Origin: Ascidia mentula
Lineage: Eukaryota; Chordata; Ascidiacea; Phlebobranchia; Ascidiidae
Direction of reading: 5' to 3'
Assembly: GCA_947561715.1 (NCBI GenBank)
Contig: OX387199.1
Coordinates: forward strand, 11,971,001 to 12,035,000
DNA length: 64,000 nt
Part shown: piece by piece, positions 1-12,940 of the stretch
Numbering within the stretch: position 1 is the stretch's first letter
How the letters are laid out: each line of letters begins with the position of its first letter
Program-made: the position numbers and the translations under genes
Notes under the pieces: model-generated
The model's database searches: none
Seen by the model: only the letters and a program-made list of their open reading frames with translations
What the model was told of the DNA's origin: nothing

Positions 1-2346
1 CGCTTTCAGCACTTGTCCATTTTGCAGTATATGACTTTTCGATAAAAAATATTTTTTTTCAGTACAAGCTTTATTATACAGTGGAAAACGCTGATACTCC
101 AGTACTGAGTTTGCGGTTGCACAACGTATGTAACTATGCGCTTTCAGCACTTGTCCATTTTGCAGTATATGACTTTTCGATAAAAAATAGTTTTTTTTCT
201 GTACAAGCTTTATTATACAGTGGAAAACGCTGATACTCCAGTACTGAGTTTGCGGTTGCACAACGTATGTAACTATGCGATTTCAGCACTTGTCCATATT
301 GCAGTATATGACTTTTCGATAAAAAATATTTTTTTTTAGTACAAGCTTTATTATACAGTGGAAAACGCTGATACTCCAGTATTGCGTTTGCGGTTGCACA
401 ACGTATGTAACTATGCGCTTTCAGCACTTGTCCATTTTGCAGTATATGACTTTTCGATAAAAAATATTTTTTTTCAGTACAAGCTTTATTATACAGTGGA
501 AAACGCTGATACTCCAGTACTGAGTTTGCGGTTGCACAACGTATGTAACTATGCGCTTTCAGCACTTGTCCATTTTGCAGTATATGACTTTTCGATAAAA
601 AATAGTTTTTTTTCTGTACAAGCTTTATTATACAGTGGAAAACGCTGATACTCCAGTATTGCGTTTCCGGTTGCACAACGTATGTAACTATGCGATTTCA
701 GCACTTGTCCATTTTGCAGTATATGACTTTTCGATAAAAAATATTTTTTTTCAGTACCAGCTTTATTATACAGTGGAAAACACTGATGCTCCAGTACTGA
801 GTTTGCGGTTGCACAACGTATGTAACCATGCGATTTCAGCACTTGTCCATTTTGCAGTATATGACTTTTCGGTAAAAAATATTTTTTTTTAGTACAAGCT
901 TTATTATGCAGTGGAAAACGCTGGTACTCCAGTATTGCTTTTGCGGTTGCACAACGTATGTAACTATGCGATTTCAGCACTTGTCCATTTTGCAGTATAT
1001 GACTTTTCGATAAAAAATAGTTTTTTTTCTGCACAAGCTTTATTATACAGTGGAAAACGCTGATACTCCAGTATTGCGTTTGCGGTTGCACAACGTATGT
1101 AACTATGCGATTTCAGCACTTGTCCATTTTGCAGTATATGACTTTTCGATAAAAAATATTTTTTTTCAGTACAAGCTTTATTATACAGTGGAAAACGCTG
1201 ATACTCCAGTTTTGCGTTTGCGGTTGCACAACGTATGTAACTATGCGCTTTCAGCACTTGTCCATTTTGCAGTATATGACTTTTCGATAAAAAATATTTT
1301 TTTTCAGTACAAGCTTTATTATACAGTGGAAAAGGCTGATACTCCAGTATTGCGTTTGCGGTTGCACAACGTATGTAACTATGCGATTTCAGCACTTGTC
1401 CATTTTGCAGTATATGACTTTTCGATAAAAAATATTTTTTTTCAGTACAAGCTTTATTATACAGTGGAAAACGCTGATACTCCAGTTTTGCGTTTGCGGT
1501 TGCACAACGTATGTAACTATGCGCTTTCAGCACTTGTCCATTTTGCAGTATATGACTTTTCGAAAAAAAATATTTTTTTTTAGTACAAGCTTTATTATAC
1601 AGTGGAAAAGGCTGATACTCCAGTATTGCGTTTGCGGTTGCACAACGTATGTAACTATGCGATTTCAGCACTTGTCCATTTTGCAGTATACGACTTTTCG
1701 GTAAAAAATATTTTTTTTTAGTACAAGCTTTATTATACAGTGGAAAACGCTGGTACTCCAGTATTACTTTTGCGGTTGCACAACGTATGTAATCATGCGA
1801 TTTCAGCACTTGTCCATTTTGCAGTATATGACTTTTCGATAAAAAATAGTTTTTTTTCTGTACAAGCTTTATTATACCGTGGAAAACGCTGATACTCCAG
1901 TACTGAGTTTGCGGTTGCACAACGTATGTAACCATGCGATTTCAGCACTTGTCCATTTTGCAGTATACGACTTTTCGGTAAAAAATATTTTTTTTTAGTA
2001 CAAGCTTTATTATACAGTGGAAAACGCTAGTACTCCAGTATTGCTTTTGCGGTTGCACAACGTATGTAACTATGCGATTTCAGCACTTGTCCATTTTGCA
2101 GTATATGACTTTTCGATAAAAAATAGTTTTTTTTCTGTACAAGCTTTATTATACAGTGGGAAACGCTGATAATCCAGTACTGAGTTTGCGGTTGCACAAC
2201 GTATGTAACTATGCGATTTCAGCACTTGTCCATTTTGCAGTATATGACTTTTCGATAAAAAATATTTTTTTTCAGTACAAGCTTTATTATACAGTGGAAA
2301 AGGCTGATACTCCAGTACTGAGTTTGCGGTTGCACAACGTATGTAA

Positions 2347-4832
2347 CTATGCGATTTCAGCACTTGTCCATTTTGCAGTATATGACTTTTCGATAAAAAA
2401 TAGTTTTTTTTCTGTACAAGCTTTATTATACAGTGGTAAACGCTGATACTCCAGTACTGAGTTTGCGGTTGCACAACGTATGTAACTATGCGATTTCAGC
2501 ACTTGTCCATTTTGCAGTATATGACTTTTCGATAAAAAATATTTTTTTTTAGTACAAGCTTTATTATACAGTGGAAAACGCTGATACTCCAGTATTGCGT
2601 TTGCGGTTGCACAACGTATGTAACTATGCGCTTTCAGCACTTGTCCATTTTGCAGTATATGACTTTTCGATAAAAAATATTTTTTTTCAGTACAAGCTTT
2701 ATTATACAGTGGAAAACGCTGATACTCCAGTACTGAGTTTGCGGTTGCACAACGTATGTAACTATGCGCTTTCAGCACTTGTCCATTTTGCAGTATATGA
2801 CTTTTCGATAAAAAATATTTTTCATCAGTACAAGCTTTATTATGCATTGGAAAACGCTGATACTCCAGTACTGAGTTTGCGGTTGCACAACGTATGTAAC
2901 CATGCGATTTCAGCACTTGTCCATTTTGCAGTATACGACTTTTCGGTAAAAAATATTTTTTTTCAGTACAAGCTTTATTATACAGTGGAAAACGCTGATA
3001 CTCCAGTTTTGCGTTTGCGGTTGCACAACGTATGTAACTATGCGATTTCAGCACTTGTCCATTTTGCAGTATATGACTTTTCGATAAAAAATAGTTTTTT
3101 TTCTGTACAAGCTTTATTATACTGTGGAAAACGCTGATACTCCAGTACTGAGTTTGCGGTTGCACAACGTATGTAACTATGCGATTTCAGCACTTGTCCA
3201 TTTTGCAGTATATGACTTTTCGATAAAAAATATTTTTTTCATTACAAGCTTTATTATACAGTGGAAAAGGCTGATACTCCAGTATTGCGTTTGCGGTTGC
3301 ACAACGTATGTAACTATGCGCTTTCAGCACTTGTCCATATTGCAGTATATGACTTTTCGATAAAAAATATTTTTTTTCATTACAAGCTTTATTATGAAGT
3401 GGAAAACGCTGGTACTCCAGTATTGCTTTTGCGGTGGCACAACGTATGTAACCATGCGATTTCAGCACTTGTCCATTTTGCAGTATATGACTTTTCGGTA
3501 AAAAATATTTTTTTTTAGTACAAGCTTTATTATACAGTGGAAAACGCTGGTACTCCAGTATTGCTTTTGCGGTTGCACAACGTATGTATCTATGCGATTT
3601 CAGCACTTGTCCATTTTGCAGTATATGACTTTTCGATAAAAAATAGTTTTTTTTCTGTACAAGCTTTATTATACAGTGGAAAACGCTGATACTCCAGTAC
3701 TGAGTTTGCGGTTGCACAACGTATGTAACTATGCGATTTCAGCACTTGTCCATTTTGCAGTATATGACTTTTCGATAAAAAATATTTTTTTTTAGTACAA
3801 GCTTTATTATACAGTGGAAAACGCTGATACTCCAGTATTGCGTTTGCGGTTGCACAACGTATGTAACTATGCGCTTTCAGCACTTGTCCATTTTGCAGTA
3901 TATGACTTTTCGATAAAAAATATTTTTTTTCAGTACAAGCTTTATTATACAGTGGAAAACGCTGATACTCCAGTACTGAGTTTGCGGTTGCACAACGTAT
4001 GTAACTATGCGCTTTCAGCACTTGTCCATTTTGCAGTATATGACTTTTCGATAAAAAATATTTTTCTTCAGTACAAGCTTTATTATGCATTGGAAAACGC
4101 TGATACTCCAGTACTGAGTTTGCGGTTGCACAACGTATGTAACCATGCGATTTCAGCACTTGTCCATTTTGCAGTATACGACTTTTCGGTAAAAAACTAT
4201 TTTTTTTCAGTACAAGCTTTATTATACAGTGGAAAACGCTGATACTCCAGTTTTGCGTTTGCGGTTGCACAACGTATGTAACTATGCGATTTCAGCACTT
4301 GTCCATTTTGCAGTATATGACTTTTCGATAAAAAATAGTTTTTTTTCTGTACAAGCTTTATTATACAGTGGAAAACGCTGATACTCCAGTACTGAGTTTG
4401 CGGTTGCACAACGTATGTAACTATGCGATTTCAGCACTTGTCCATTTTGCAGTATATGACTTTTCGATAAAAAATATTTTTTTCATTACAAGCTTTATTA
4501 TACAGTGGAAAAGGCTGATACTCCAGTATTGCGTTTGCGGTTGCACAACGTATGTAACTATGCGCTTTCAGCACTTGTCCATATTGCAGTATATGACTTT
4601 TCGATAAAAAATATTTTTTTTCATTACAAGCTTTATTATGAAGTGGAAAACGCTGGTACTCCAGTATTGCTTTTGCGGTTGCACAACGTATGTAACCATG
4701 CGATTTCAGCACTTGTCCATTTTGCAGTATATGACTTTTCGGTAAAAAATATTTTTTTTAGTACAAGCTTTATTATACAGTGGAAAACGCTGGTACTCCA
4801 GTATTGCTTTTGCGGTTGCACAACGTATGTAA
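2347..4832. repeat. Tandem 9-monomer higher-order repeat (about 1244 bp, two units)
   Basis: The subtype order in 2347-3589 repeats in 3590-4832 at an offset of 1243-1244 bp. Matching anchors are 2571 and 3814, 3124 and 4368, and 3261 and 4505. Unit landmarks include a TTATGCATTGG monomer, a short-T-run CATTACAAGC monomer, and a CCATATTGCAG monomer followed by TTATGAAGTGG. The same 1244-bp spacing reappears at 33.1-34.5 kb, 37.6-40.1 kb and 58.3-59.8 kb, so this is a recurring higher-order unit of the array. Confidence 0.85.
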
Positions 4833-6438
4833 CTATGCGATTTCAGCACTTGTCCATTTTGCATTATATGACTTTTCGATAAAAAATAGTTTTTTTTCTG
4901 TACAAGCTTTATTATACAGTGGAAAACGCTGATACTCCAGTACTGAGTTTGCGGTTGCACAACGTATGTAACTATGCGATTTCAGCACTTGTCCATTTTG
5001 CAGTATATGACTTTTCGATAAAAAATATTTTTTTTCAGTACAAGCTTTATTATACAGTGGAAAACGCTGATACTCCAGTATTGCGTTTGCGGTTGCACAA
5101 CGTATGTAACTATGCGCTTTCAGCACTTGTCCATATTGCAGTATATGACTTTTCGATAAAAAATACTTTTTTTCATTACAAGCTTTATTATACAGTGGAA
5201 AACGCTGGTACTCCAGTATTGCTTTTGCGGTTGCACAACGTATGTAACTATGCAATTTCAGCACTTGTCCATTTTGCAGTATATGACTTTTCGTGGAAAA
5301 ATATTTTTTTTCATCACAAGCTTTATTATACAGTGGAAAACGCTGATACTCCAGTATTGCGTTTGCGGTTGCACAACGTATGTAACTATGCGCTTTCAGC
5401 ACTTGTCCATATTGCAGTATATGACTTTTCGGTAAAAAATATTTTTTTTCATTACAAGCTTTATTATACAGTGGAAAACGCTGGTACTCCAGTATTGCTT
5501 TTGCGGTTGCACAACGTATGTAACTATGCGATTTCAGCACTTGTCCATTTTGCAGTATATGACTTTTCGATAAAAAATATTTTTTTTCAGTACAAGCTTT
5601 ATTATACAGTGGAAAACGCTGATACTCCAGTTTTGCGTTTGCGGTTGCACAACGTATGTAACTATGCGCTTTCAGCACTTGTCCATTTTGCAGTATATGA
5701 CTTTTCGAAAAAACATATTTTTTTTTAGTACAAGCTTTATTATACAGTGGAAAAGGCTGATACTCCAGTATTGCGTTTGCGGTTGCACAACGTATGTAAC
5801 TATGCGATTTCAGCACTTGTCCATTTTGCAGTATACGACTTTTCGGTAAAAAATATTTTTTTTTAGTACAAGCTTTATTATACAGTGGAAAACGCTGGTA
5901 CTCCAGTATTGCTTTTGCGGTTGCACAACGTATGTAATCATGCGATTTCAGCACTTGTCCATTTTGCAGTATATGACTTTTCGATAAAAAATAGTTTTTT
6001 TTCTGTACAAGCTTTATTATACAGTGGAAAACGCTGATACTCCAGTACTGAGTTTGCGGTTGCACAACGTATGTAATCATGCGATTTCAGCACTTGTCCA
6101 TTTTGCAGTATATGACTTTTCGATAAAAAATAGTTTTTTTTCTGTACAAGCTTTATTATACAGTGGGAAACGCTGATAATCCAGTACTGAGTTTGCGGTT
6201 GCACAACGTATGTAACTATGCGATTTCAGCACTTGTCCATTTTGCAGTATATGACTTTTCGATAAAAAATATTTTTTTTCAGTACAAGCTTTATTATACA
6301 GTGGAAAAGGCTGATACTCCAGTACTGAGTTTGCGGTTGCACAACGTATGTAACTATGCGATTTCAGCACTTGTCCATTTTGCAGTATATGACTTTTCGA
6401 TAAAAAATATTTTTTTTTAGTACAAGCTTTATTATACA

Positions 6439-7822
6439 GTGGAAAACGCTGATACTCCAGTATTGCGTTTGCGGTTGCACAACGTATGTAACTATGCGAT
6501 TTCAGCACTTGTCCATTTTGCAGTATATGACTTTTCGATAAAAAATATTTTTTTTCAGTACAAGCTTTATTATACAGTGGAAAACGCTGATACTCCAGTA
6601 CTGAGTTTGCGGTTGCACAACGTATGTAACTATGCGCTTTCAGCACTTGTCCATTTTGCAGTATATGACTTTTCGATAAAAAATATTTTTCTTCAGTACA
6701 AGCTTTATTATGCATTGGAAAACGCTGATACTCCAGTACTGAGTTTGCGGTTGCACAACGTATGTAACCATGCGATTTCAGCACTTGTCCATTTTGCAGT
6801 ATACGACTTTTCGGTAAAAAACTATTTTTTTTCAGTACAAGCTTTATTATACAGTGGAAAACGCTGATACTCCCGTTTTGCGTTTGCGGTTGCACAACGT
6901 ATGTAACTATGCGATTTCAGCACTTGTCCGTTTTGCAGTATATGACTTTTCGATAAAAAATAGTTTTTTTTCTGTACAAGCTTTATTATACAGTGGAAAA
7001 CGCTGATACTCCAGTACTGAGTTTGCGGTTGCACAACGTATGTAACTATGCGATTTCAGCACTTGTCCATTTTGCAGTATATGACTTTTCGATAAAAAAT
7101 ATTTTTTTTTAGTACAAGCTTTATTATACAGTGGAAAACGCTGATACTCCAGTATTGCGTTTGCGGTTGCACAACGTATGTAACTATGCGCTTTCAGCAC
7201 TTGTCCATTTTGCAGTATATGACTTTTCGATAAAAAATATTTTTTTTCAGTACAAGCTTTATTATACAGTGGAAAACGCTGATACTCCAGTACTGAGTTT
7301 GCGGTTGCACAACGTATGTAACTATGCGCTTTCAGCACTTGTCCATTTTGCAGTATATGACTTTTCGATAAAAAATATTTTTCTTCAGTACAAGCTTTAT
7401 TATGCATTGGAAAACGCTGATACTCCAGTACTGAGTTTGCGGTTGCACAACGTATGTAACCATGCGATTTCAGCACTTGTCCATTTTGCAGTATACGACT
7501 TTTCGGTAAAAAACTATTTTTTTTCAGTACAAGCTTTATTATACAGTGGAAAACGCTGATACTCCCGTTTTGCGTTTGCGGTTGCACAACGTATGTAACT
7601 ATGCGATTTCAGCACTTGTCCGTTTTGCAGTATATGACTTTTCGATAAAAAATAGTTTTTTTTCTGTACAAGCTTTATTATACTGTGGAAAACGCTGATA
7701 CTCCAGTATTGCTTTTGCGGTTGCACAACGTATGTAACTATGCGCTTTCAGCACTTGTCCATTTTGCAGTATATGACTTTTCGATAAAAAATATTTTTTT
7801 TCAGTACAAGCTTTATTATACA
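6439..7822. repeat. Recent tandem duplication of 5 monomers (692 bp)
   Basis: Two adjacent 692-bp units share private variants that I did not see elsewhere. CTCCCGTTTTGCG has its variant G at 6875 and 7567. GTCCGTTTTGCAG, in place of GTCCATTTTGCAG, has its variant G at 6930 and 7622. Both pairs are exactly 692 bp apart, as expected for a recent unequal exchange. Confidence 0.85.
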
Positions 7823-10800
7823 GTGGAAAACGCTGATGATCCAGTACTGAGTTTGCGGTTGCACAACGTATGTAACTATGCGCTTTCAGCACTTGTCCAT
7901 TTTGCAGTATATGACTTTTCGATAAAAAATATTTTTCTTCAGTACAAGCTTTATTATGCATTGGAAAACGCTGATACTCCAGTACTGAGTTTGCGGTTGC
8001 ACAACGTATGTAACCATGCGATTTCAGCACTTGTCCATTTTGCAGTATACGACTTTTCGGTAAAAAACTATTTTTTTTCAGTACAAGCTTTATTATACAG
8101 TGGAAAACTCTGATACTCCAGTTTTGCGTTTGCGGTTGCACAACGTATGTAACTATGCGATTTCAGCACTTGTCCATTTTGCAGTATATGACTTTTCGAT
8201 AAAAAATAGTTTTTTTTCTGTACAAGCTTTATCATACAGTGGAAAACGCTGATACTCCAGTACTGAGTTTGCGGTTGCACAACGTATGTAACTATGCGAT
8301 TTCAGCACTTGTCCATTTTGCAGTATATGACTTTTCGATAAAAAATATTTTTTTCATTACAAGCTTTATTATACAGTGGAAAAGGCTGATACTCCAGTAT
8401 TGCGTTTGCGGTTGCACAACGTATGTAACTATGCGCTTTCAGCACTTGTCCATATTGCAGTATATGACTTTTCGATAAAAAATATTTTTTTTCATTACAA
8501 GCTTTATTATGAAGTGGAAAACGCTGGTACTCCAGTATTGCTTTTGCAGTTGCACAACGTATGTAACCATGCAATTTCAGCACTTGTCCATTTTGCAGTA
8601 TATGACTTTTCGGTAAAAAATATTTTTTTTTAGTACAAGCTTTATTATACAGTGGAAAACGCTGGTACTCCAGTATTGCTTTTGCGGTTGCACAACGTAT
8701 GTAACTATGCGATTTCAGCACTTGTCCATTTTGCAGTATATGACTTTTCGATAAAAAATACTTTTTTTTCTGTACAAGCTTTATTATACAGTGGAAAACG
8801 CTGATACTCCAGTACTGAGTTTGCGGTTGCACAACGTATGTAACTATGCGATTTCAGCACTTGTCCATTTTGCAGTATATGACTTTTCGATAAAAAATAT
8901 TTTTTTTCAGTACAAGCTTTATTATACAGTGGAAAACGCTGATACTCCAGTATTGCGTTTGCGGTTGCACAACGTATGTAACTATGCGCTTTCAGCACTT
9001 GTCCATATTGCAGTATATGACTTTTCGATAAAAAATACTTTTTTTCATTACAAACTTTATTATACAGTGGAAAACGCTGGTACTCCAGTATTGCTTTTGC
9101 GGTTGCACAACGTATGTAACTATGCAATTTCAGCACTTGTCCATTTTGCAGTATATGACTTTTCGTGGAAAAATATTTTTTTTCATCACAAGCTTTATTA
9201 TACAGTGGAAAACGCTGATACTCCAGTATTGCGTTTGCGGTTGCACAACGTATGTAACTATGCGCTTTCAGCACTTGTCCATATTGCAGTATATGACTTT
9301 TCGGTAAAAAATATTTTTTTTCATTACAAGCTTTATTATACAGTGGAAAACGCTGGTACTCCAGTATTGCTTTTGCGGTTGCACAACGTATGTAACTATG
9401 CGATTTCAGCACTTGTCCATTTTGCAGTAATGACTTTTCGATAAAAAATATTTTTTTTCATTACAAGCTTTATTATACAGTGGAAAAGGCTGATACTCCA
9501 GTATTGCGTTTGCGGTTGCACAACGTATGTAACTATGCGATTTCAGCACTTGTCCATTTTGCAGTATACGACTTTTCGGTAAAAAATATTTTTTTTTAGT
9601 ACAAGCTTTATTATACAGTGGAAAACGCTGGTACTCCAGTATTGCTTTTGCGGTTGCACAACGTATGTAATCATGCGATTTCAGCACTTGTCCATTTTGC
9701 AGTATATGACTTTTCGATAAAAAATAGTTTTTTTTCTGTACAAGCTTTATTATACAGCGGAAAACGCTGATACTCCAGTACTGAGTTTGCGGTTGCACAA
9801 CGTATGTAACCATGCGATTTCAGCACTTGTCCATTTTGCAGTATATGACTTTTCGATATAAAATGTTTTTTTTCAGTACAAGCTTTATTATACAGTGGAA
9901 AACGCTGATACTCCAGTACTGAGTTTGCGGTTGCACAACGTATGTAACCATGCGATTTCAGCACTTGTCCATTTTGCAGTATATGACTTTTCGATAAAAA
10001 ATAGTTTTTTTTCTGTACAAGCTTTATTATACAGTGGAAAACGCTGATACTCCAGTACTGAGTTTGCGGTTGCACAACGTATGTAACCATGCGATTTCAG
10101 CACTTGTCCATTTTGCAGTATATGACTTTTCGATATAAAATGTTTTTTTTCAGTACAAGCTTTATTATGCAGTGGAAAACGCTGATACTCCAGTACTGAG
10201 TTTGCGGTTGCACAACGTATGTAACCATGCGATTTCAGCACTTGTCCATTTTGCAGTATACGACTTTTCGGTAAAAAATATTTTTTTTTAGCACAAGCTT
10301 TATTATAGAGTGGAAAACGCTAGTACTCCAGTATTGCTTTTGCGGTTGCACAACGTATGTAACTATGCGATTTCAGCACTTGTCCATTTTGCAGTATATG
10401 ACTTTTCGATAAAAAATAGTTTTTTTTCTGTACAAGCTTTATTATACAGTGGGAAAAGCTGATACTCCAGTACTGAGTTTGCGGTTGCACAACGTATGTA
10501 ACTATGCGATTTCAGCACTTGTCCATTTTGCAGTATATGACTTTTCGATAAAAAATATTTTTTTTCAGTACAAGCTTTATTATACAGTGGAAAACGCTGA
10601 TACTCCAGTATTGCGTTTGCGGTTGCACAACGTATGTAACTATGCGATTTCAGCACTTGTCCATTTTGCAGTATATGACTTTTCGATAAAAAATATTTTT
10701 TTTCAGTACAAGCTTTATTATACAGTGGAAAACGCTGATACTCCAGTTTTGCGTTTGCGGTTGCACAACGTATGTAACGATGCGCTTTCAGCACTTGTCC

Positions 10801-12739
10801 ATTTTGCAGTATATGACTTTTCGGTAAAAAATATTTTTTTTTAGTACAAGCTTTATTATACAGTGGAAAACGCTGGTACTCCAGTATTGCTTTTGCGGTT
10901 GCACAACGTATGTAACTATGCGATTTCAGCACTTGTCCATTTTGCAGTATATGACTTTTCGATAAAAAATAGTTTTTTTTCTGTACAAGCTTTATTATAC
11001 AGTGGAAAACGCTGATACTCCAGTACTGAGTTTGCGGTTGCACAACGTATGTAACTATGCGATTTCAGCACTTGTCCATTTTGCAGTATATGACTTTTCG
11101 ATAAAAAATATTTTTTTTCAGTACAAGCTTTATTATACAGTGGAAAACGCTGATACTCCAGTATTGCGTTTGCGGTTGCACAACGTATGTAACTATGCGC
11201 TTTCAGCACTTGTCCATATTGCAGTATATGACTTTTCGATAAAAAATACTTTTTTTCATTACAAGCTTTATTATACAGTGGAAAACGCTGGTACTCCAGT
11301 ATTGCTTTTGCGGTTGCACAACGTATGTAACTATGCAATTTCAGCACTTGTCCATTTTGCAGTATATGACTTTTCGTGGAAAAATATTTTTTTTCATCAC
11401 AAGCTTTATTATGCAGTGGAAAACGCTGATAATCCAGTATTGCGTTTGCGGTTGCACAACGTATGTAACTATGCGCTTTCAGCACTTGTCCATATTGCAG
11501 TATATGACTTTTCGGTAAAAAATATTTTTTTTCATTACAAGCTTTATTATACAGTGGAAAACGCTGGTACTCCAGTATTGCTTTTGCGGTTGCACAACGT
11601 ATGTAACTATGCGATTTCAGCACTTGTCCATTTTGCAGTATATGACTTTTCGATAAAAAATAGTTTTTTTTCTGTACAAGCTTTATTATACAGTGGAAAA
11701 CGCTGATACTCCAGTACTGAGTTTGCGGTTGCACAACGTATGTAACCATGCGATTTCAGCACTTGTCCATTTTGCAGTATATGACTTTTCGATATAAAAT
11801 GTTTTTTTTCAGTACAAGCTTTATTATACAGTGGAAAACGCTGATACTCCAGTACTGAGTTTGCGGTTGCACAACGTATGTAACCATGCGATTTCAGCAC
11901 TTGTCCATTTTGCAGTATATGACTTTTCGATAAAAAATAGTTTTTTTTCTGTACAAGCTTTATTATACAGTGGAAAACGCTGATACTCCAGTACTGAGTT
12001 TGCGGTTGCACAACGTATGTAACCATGCGATTTCAGCACTTGTCCATTTTGCAGTATATGACTTTTCGATATAAAATGTTTTTTTTCAGTACAAGCTTTA
12101 TTATGCAGTGGAAAACGCTGATACTCCAGTACTGAGTTTGCGGTTGCACAACGTATGTAACCATGCGATTTCAGCACTTGTCCATTTTGCAGTATACGAC
12201 TTTTCGGTAAAAAATATTTTTTTTTAGCACAAGCTTTATTATACAGTGGAAAACGCTAGTACTCCAGTATTGCTTTTGCGGTTGCACAACGTATGTAACT
12301 ATGCGATTTCAGCACTTGTCCATTTTGCAGTATATGACTTTTCGATAAAAAATAGTTTTTTTTCTGTACAAGCTTTATTATACAGTGGGAAAAGCTGATA
12401 CTCCAGTACTGAGTTTGCGGTTGCACAACGTATGTAACTATGCGATTTCAGCACTTGTCCATTTTGCAGTATATGACTTTTCGATAAAAAATATTTTTTT
12501 TCAGTACAAGCTTTATTATACAGTGGAAAACGCTGATACTCCAGTATTGCGTTTGCGGTTGCACAACGTATGTAACTATGCGATTTCAGCACTTGTCCAT
12601 TTTGCAGTATATGACTTTTCGATAAAAAATATTTTTTTTCAGTACAAGCTTTATTATACAGTGGAAAACGCTGATACTCCAGTTTTGCGTTTGCGGTTGC
12701 ACAACGTATGTAACGATGCGCTTTCAGCACTTGTCCATT

Positions 12740-12744
12740 TTGCA
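12740..12744 (+). repeat. Target-site duplication TTGCA, left copy of the LINE fragment
   Basis: TTGCA here and at 12936-12940 brackets the 191-bp LINE tail. The uninterrupted paralogue at 10804-10808 has a single TTGCA, which shows this is a real 5-bp duplication. Confidence 0.8.
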
Positions 12745-12935
12745 TCAATGTCATTGCGTACAACCGCGTAAATCTTTTGCAACCTCGAAACAACCCAGGG
12801 GCGGTTTCAAATAACCAATTGAGGTTTCTACCGTCCCTTCATCTAATCCCAACCGGATCATTCATTGTGTTTTACTGTTCCGCATTTTATTTTCGCGGAT
12901 TATGATGTAAATAAACTGAATTGAATTGAATTGAA
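12745..12935 (+). mobile_element. 5'-truncated LINE copy, 3'-UTR tail only (191 bp)
   Basis: The sequence matches the terminal 3' UTR of the full-length element (compare about 19465-19645) and ends in TTGAATTGAATTGAA. It contains no coding sequence. Severe 5' truncation with the 3' tail retained is the usual outcome of aborted target-primed reverse transcription. The 5' junction shows a CA microhomology between target and element. The empty paralogous site at 10808/10809 confirms both ends. AATAAA at 12910-12915 precedes the tail. Confidence 0.93.
12910..12915 (+). promoter_or_regulatory. Putative polyadenylation signal (AATAAA) in LINE fragment
   Basis: AATAAA lies about 20 bases before the end of the TTGAA repeat tail, at the same place as in the other three copies. 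Its function is inferred; such elements may instead use the terminal repeats for 3'-end recognition by their reverse transcriptase. Confidence 0.45.
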
Positions 12936-12940
12936 TTGCA

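Larger units (their letters stand above)
1..12744. repeat. 138-bp satellite array, block A (about 92 monomers)
   Basis: Tandem head-to-tail copies of an AT-rich monomer. The landmark CAGCACTTGTCCAT recurs every 138 or 139 bp (7, 145, 284 and onward). The one-base difference comes from a T-run of 7 to 9 bases. Each monomer carries, in order, CAGCACTTGTCCA, a TATATGAC or TATACGAC site, an A-run and T-run, a HindIII site (AAGCTT), a variable CTCCAGT(A/T)(C/T)TG segment, and TTGCGGTTGCACAACGTATG. Linked variants define subtypes: TATATGAC goes with CGATA and TATACGAC with CGGTA, and there are also ATGCGATTTC versus ATGCGCTTTC, CCATTTT versus CCATATT, and rarer CGTGGAAAA and CGATATAAAA forms. Open frames on both strands have a 46-codon period because 138 is divisible by three; no gene is supported. 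The block ends at a LINE fragment. Confidence 0.97.

Noticed and set aside
1..12744. CENP-B box in the satellite monomer
   Set aside because: I looked for the TTCG..GGAA..CGGGA pattern and found no match in the common monomer subtypes. CGTGGAAAA monomers only superficially resemble part of it.
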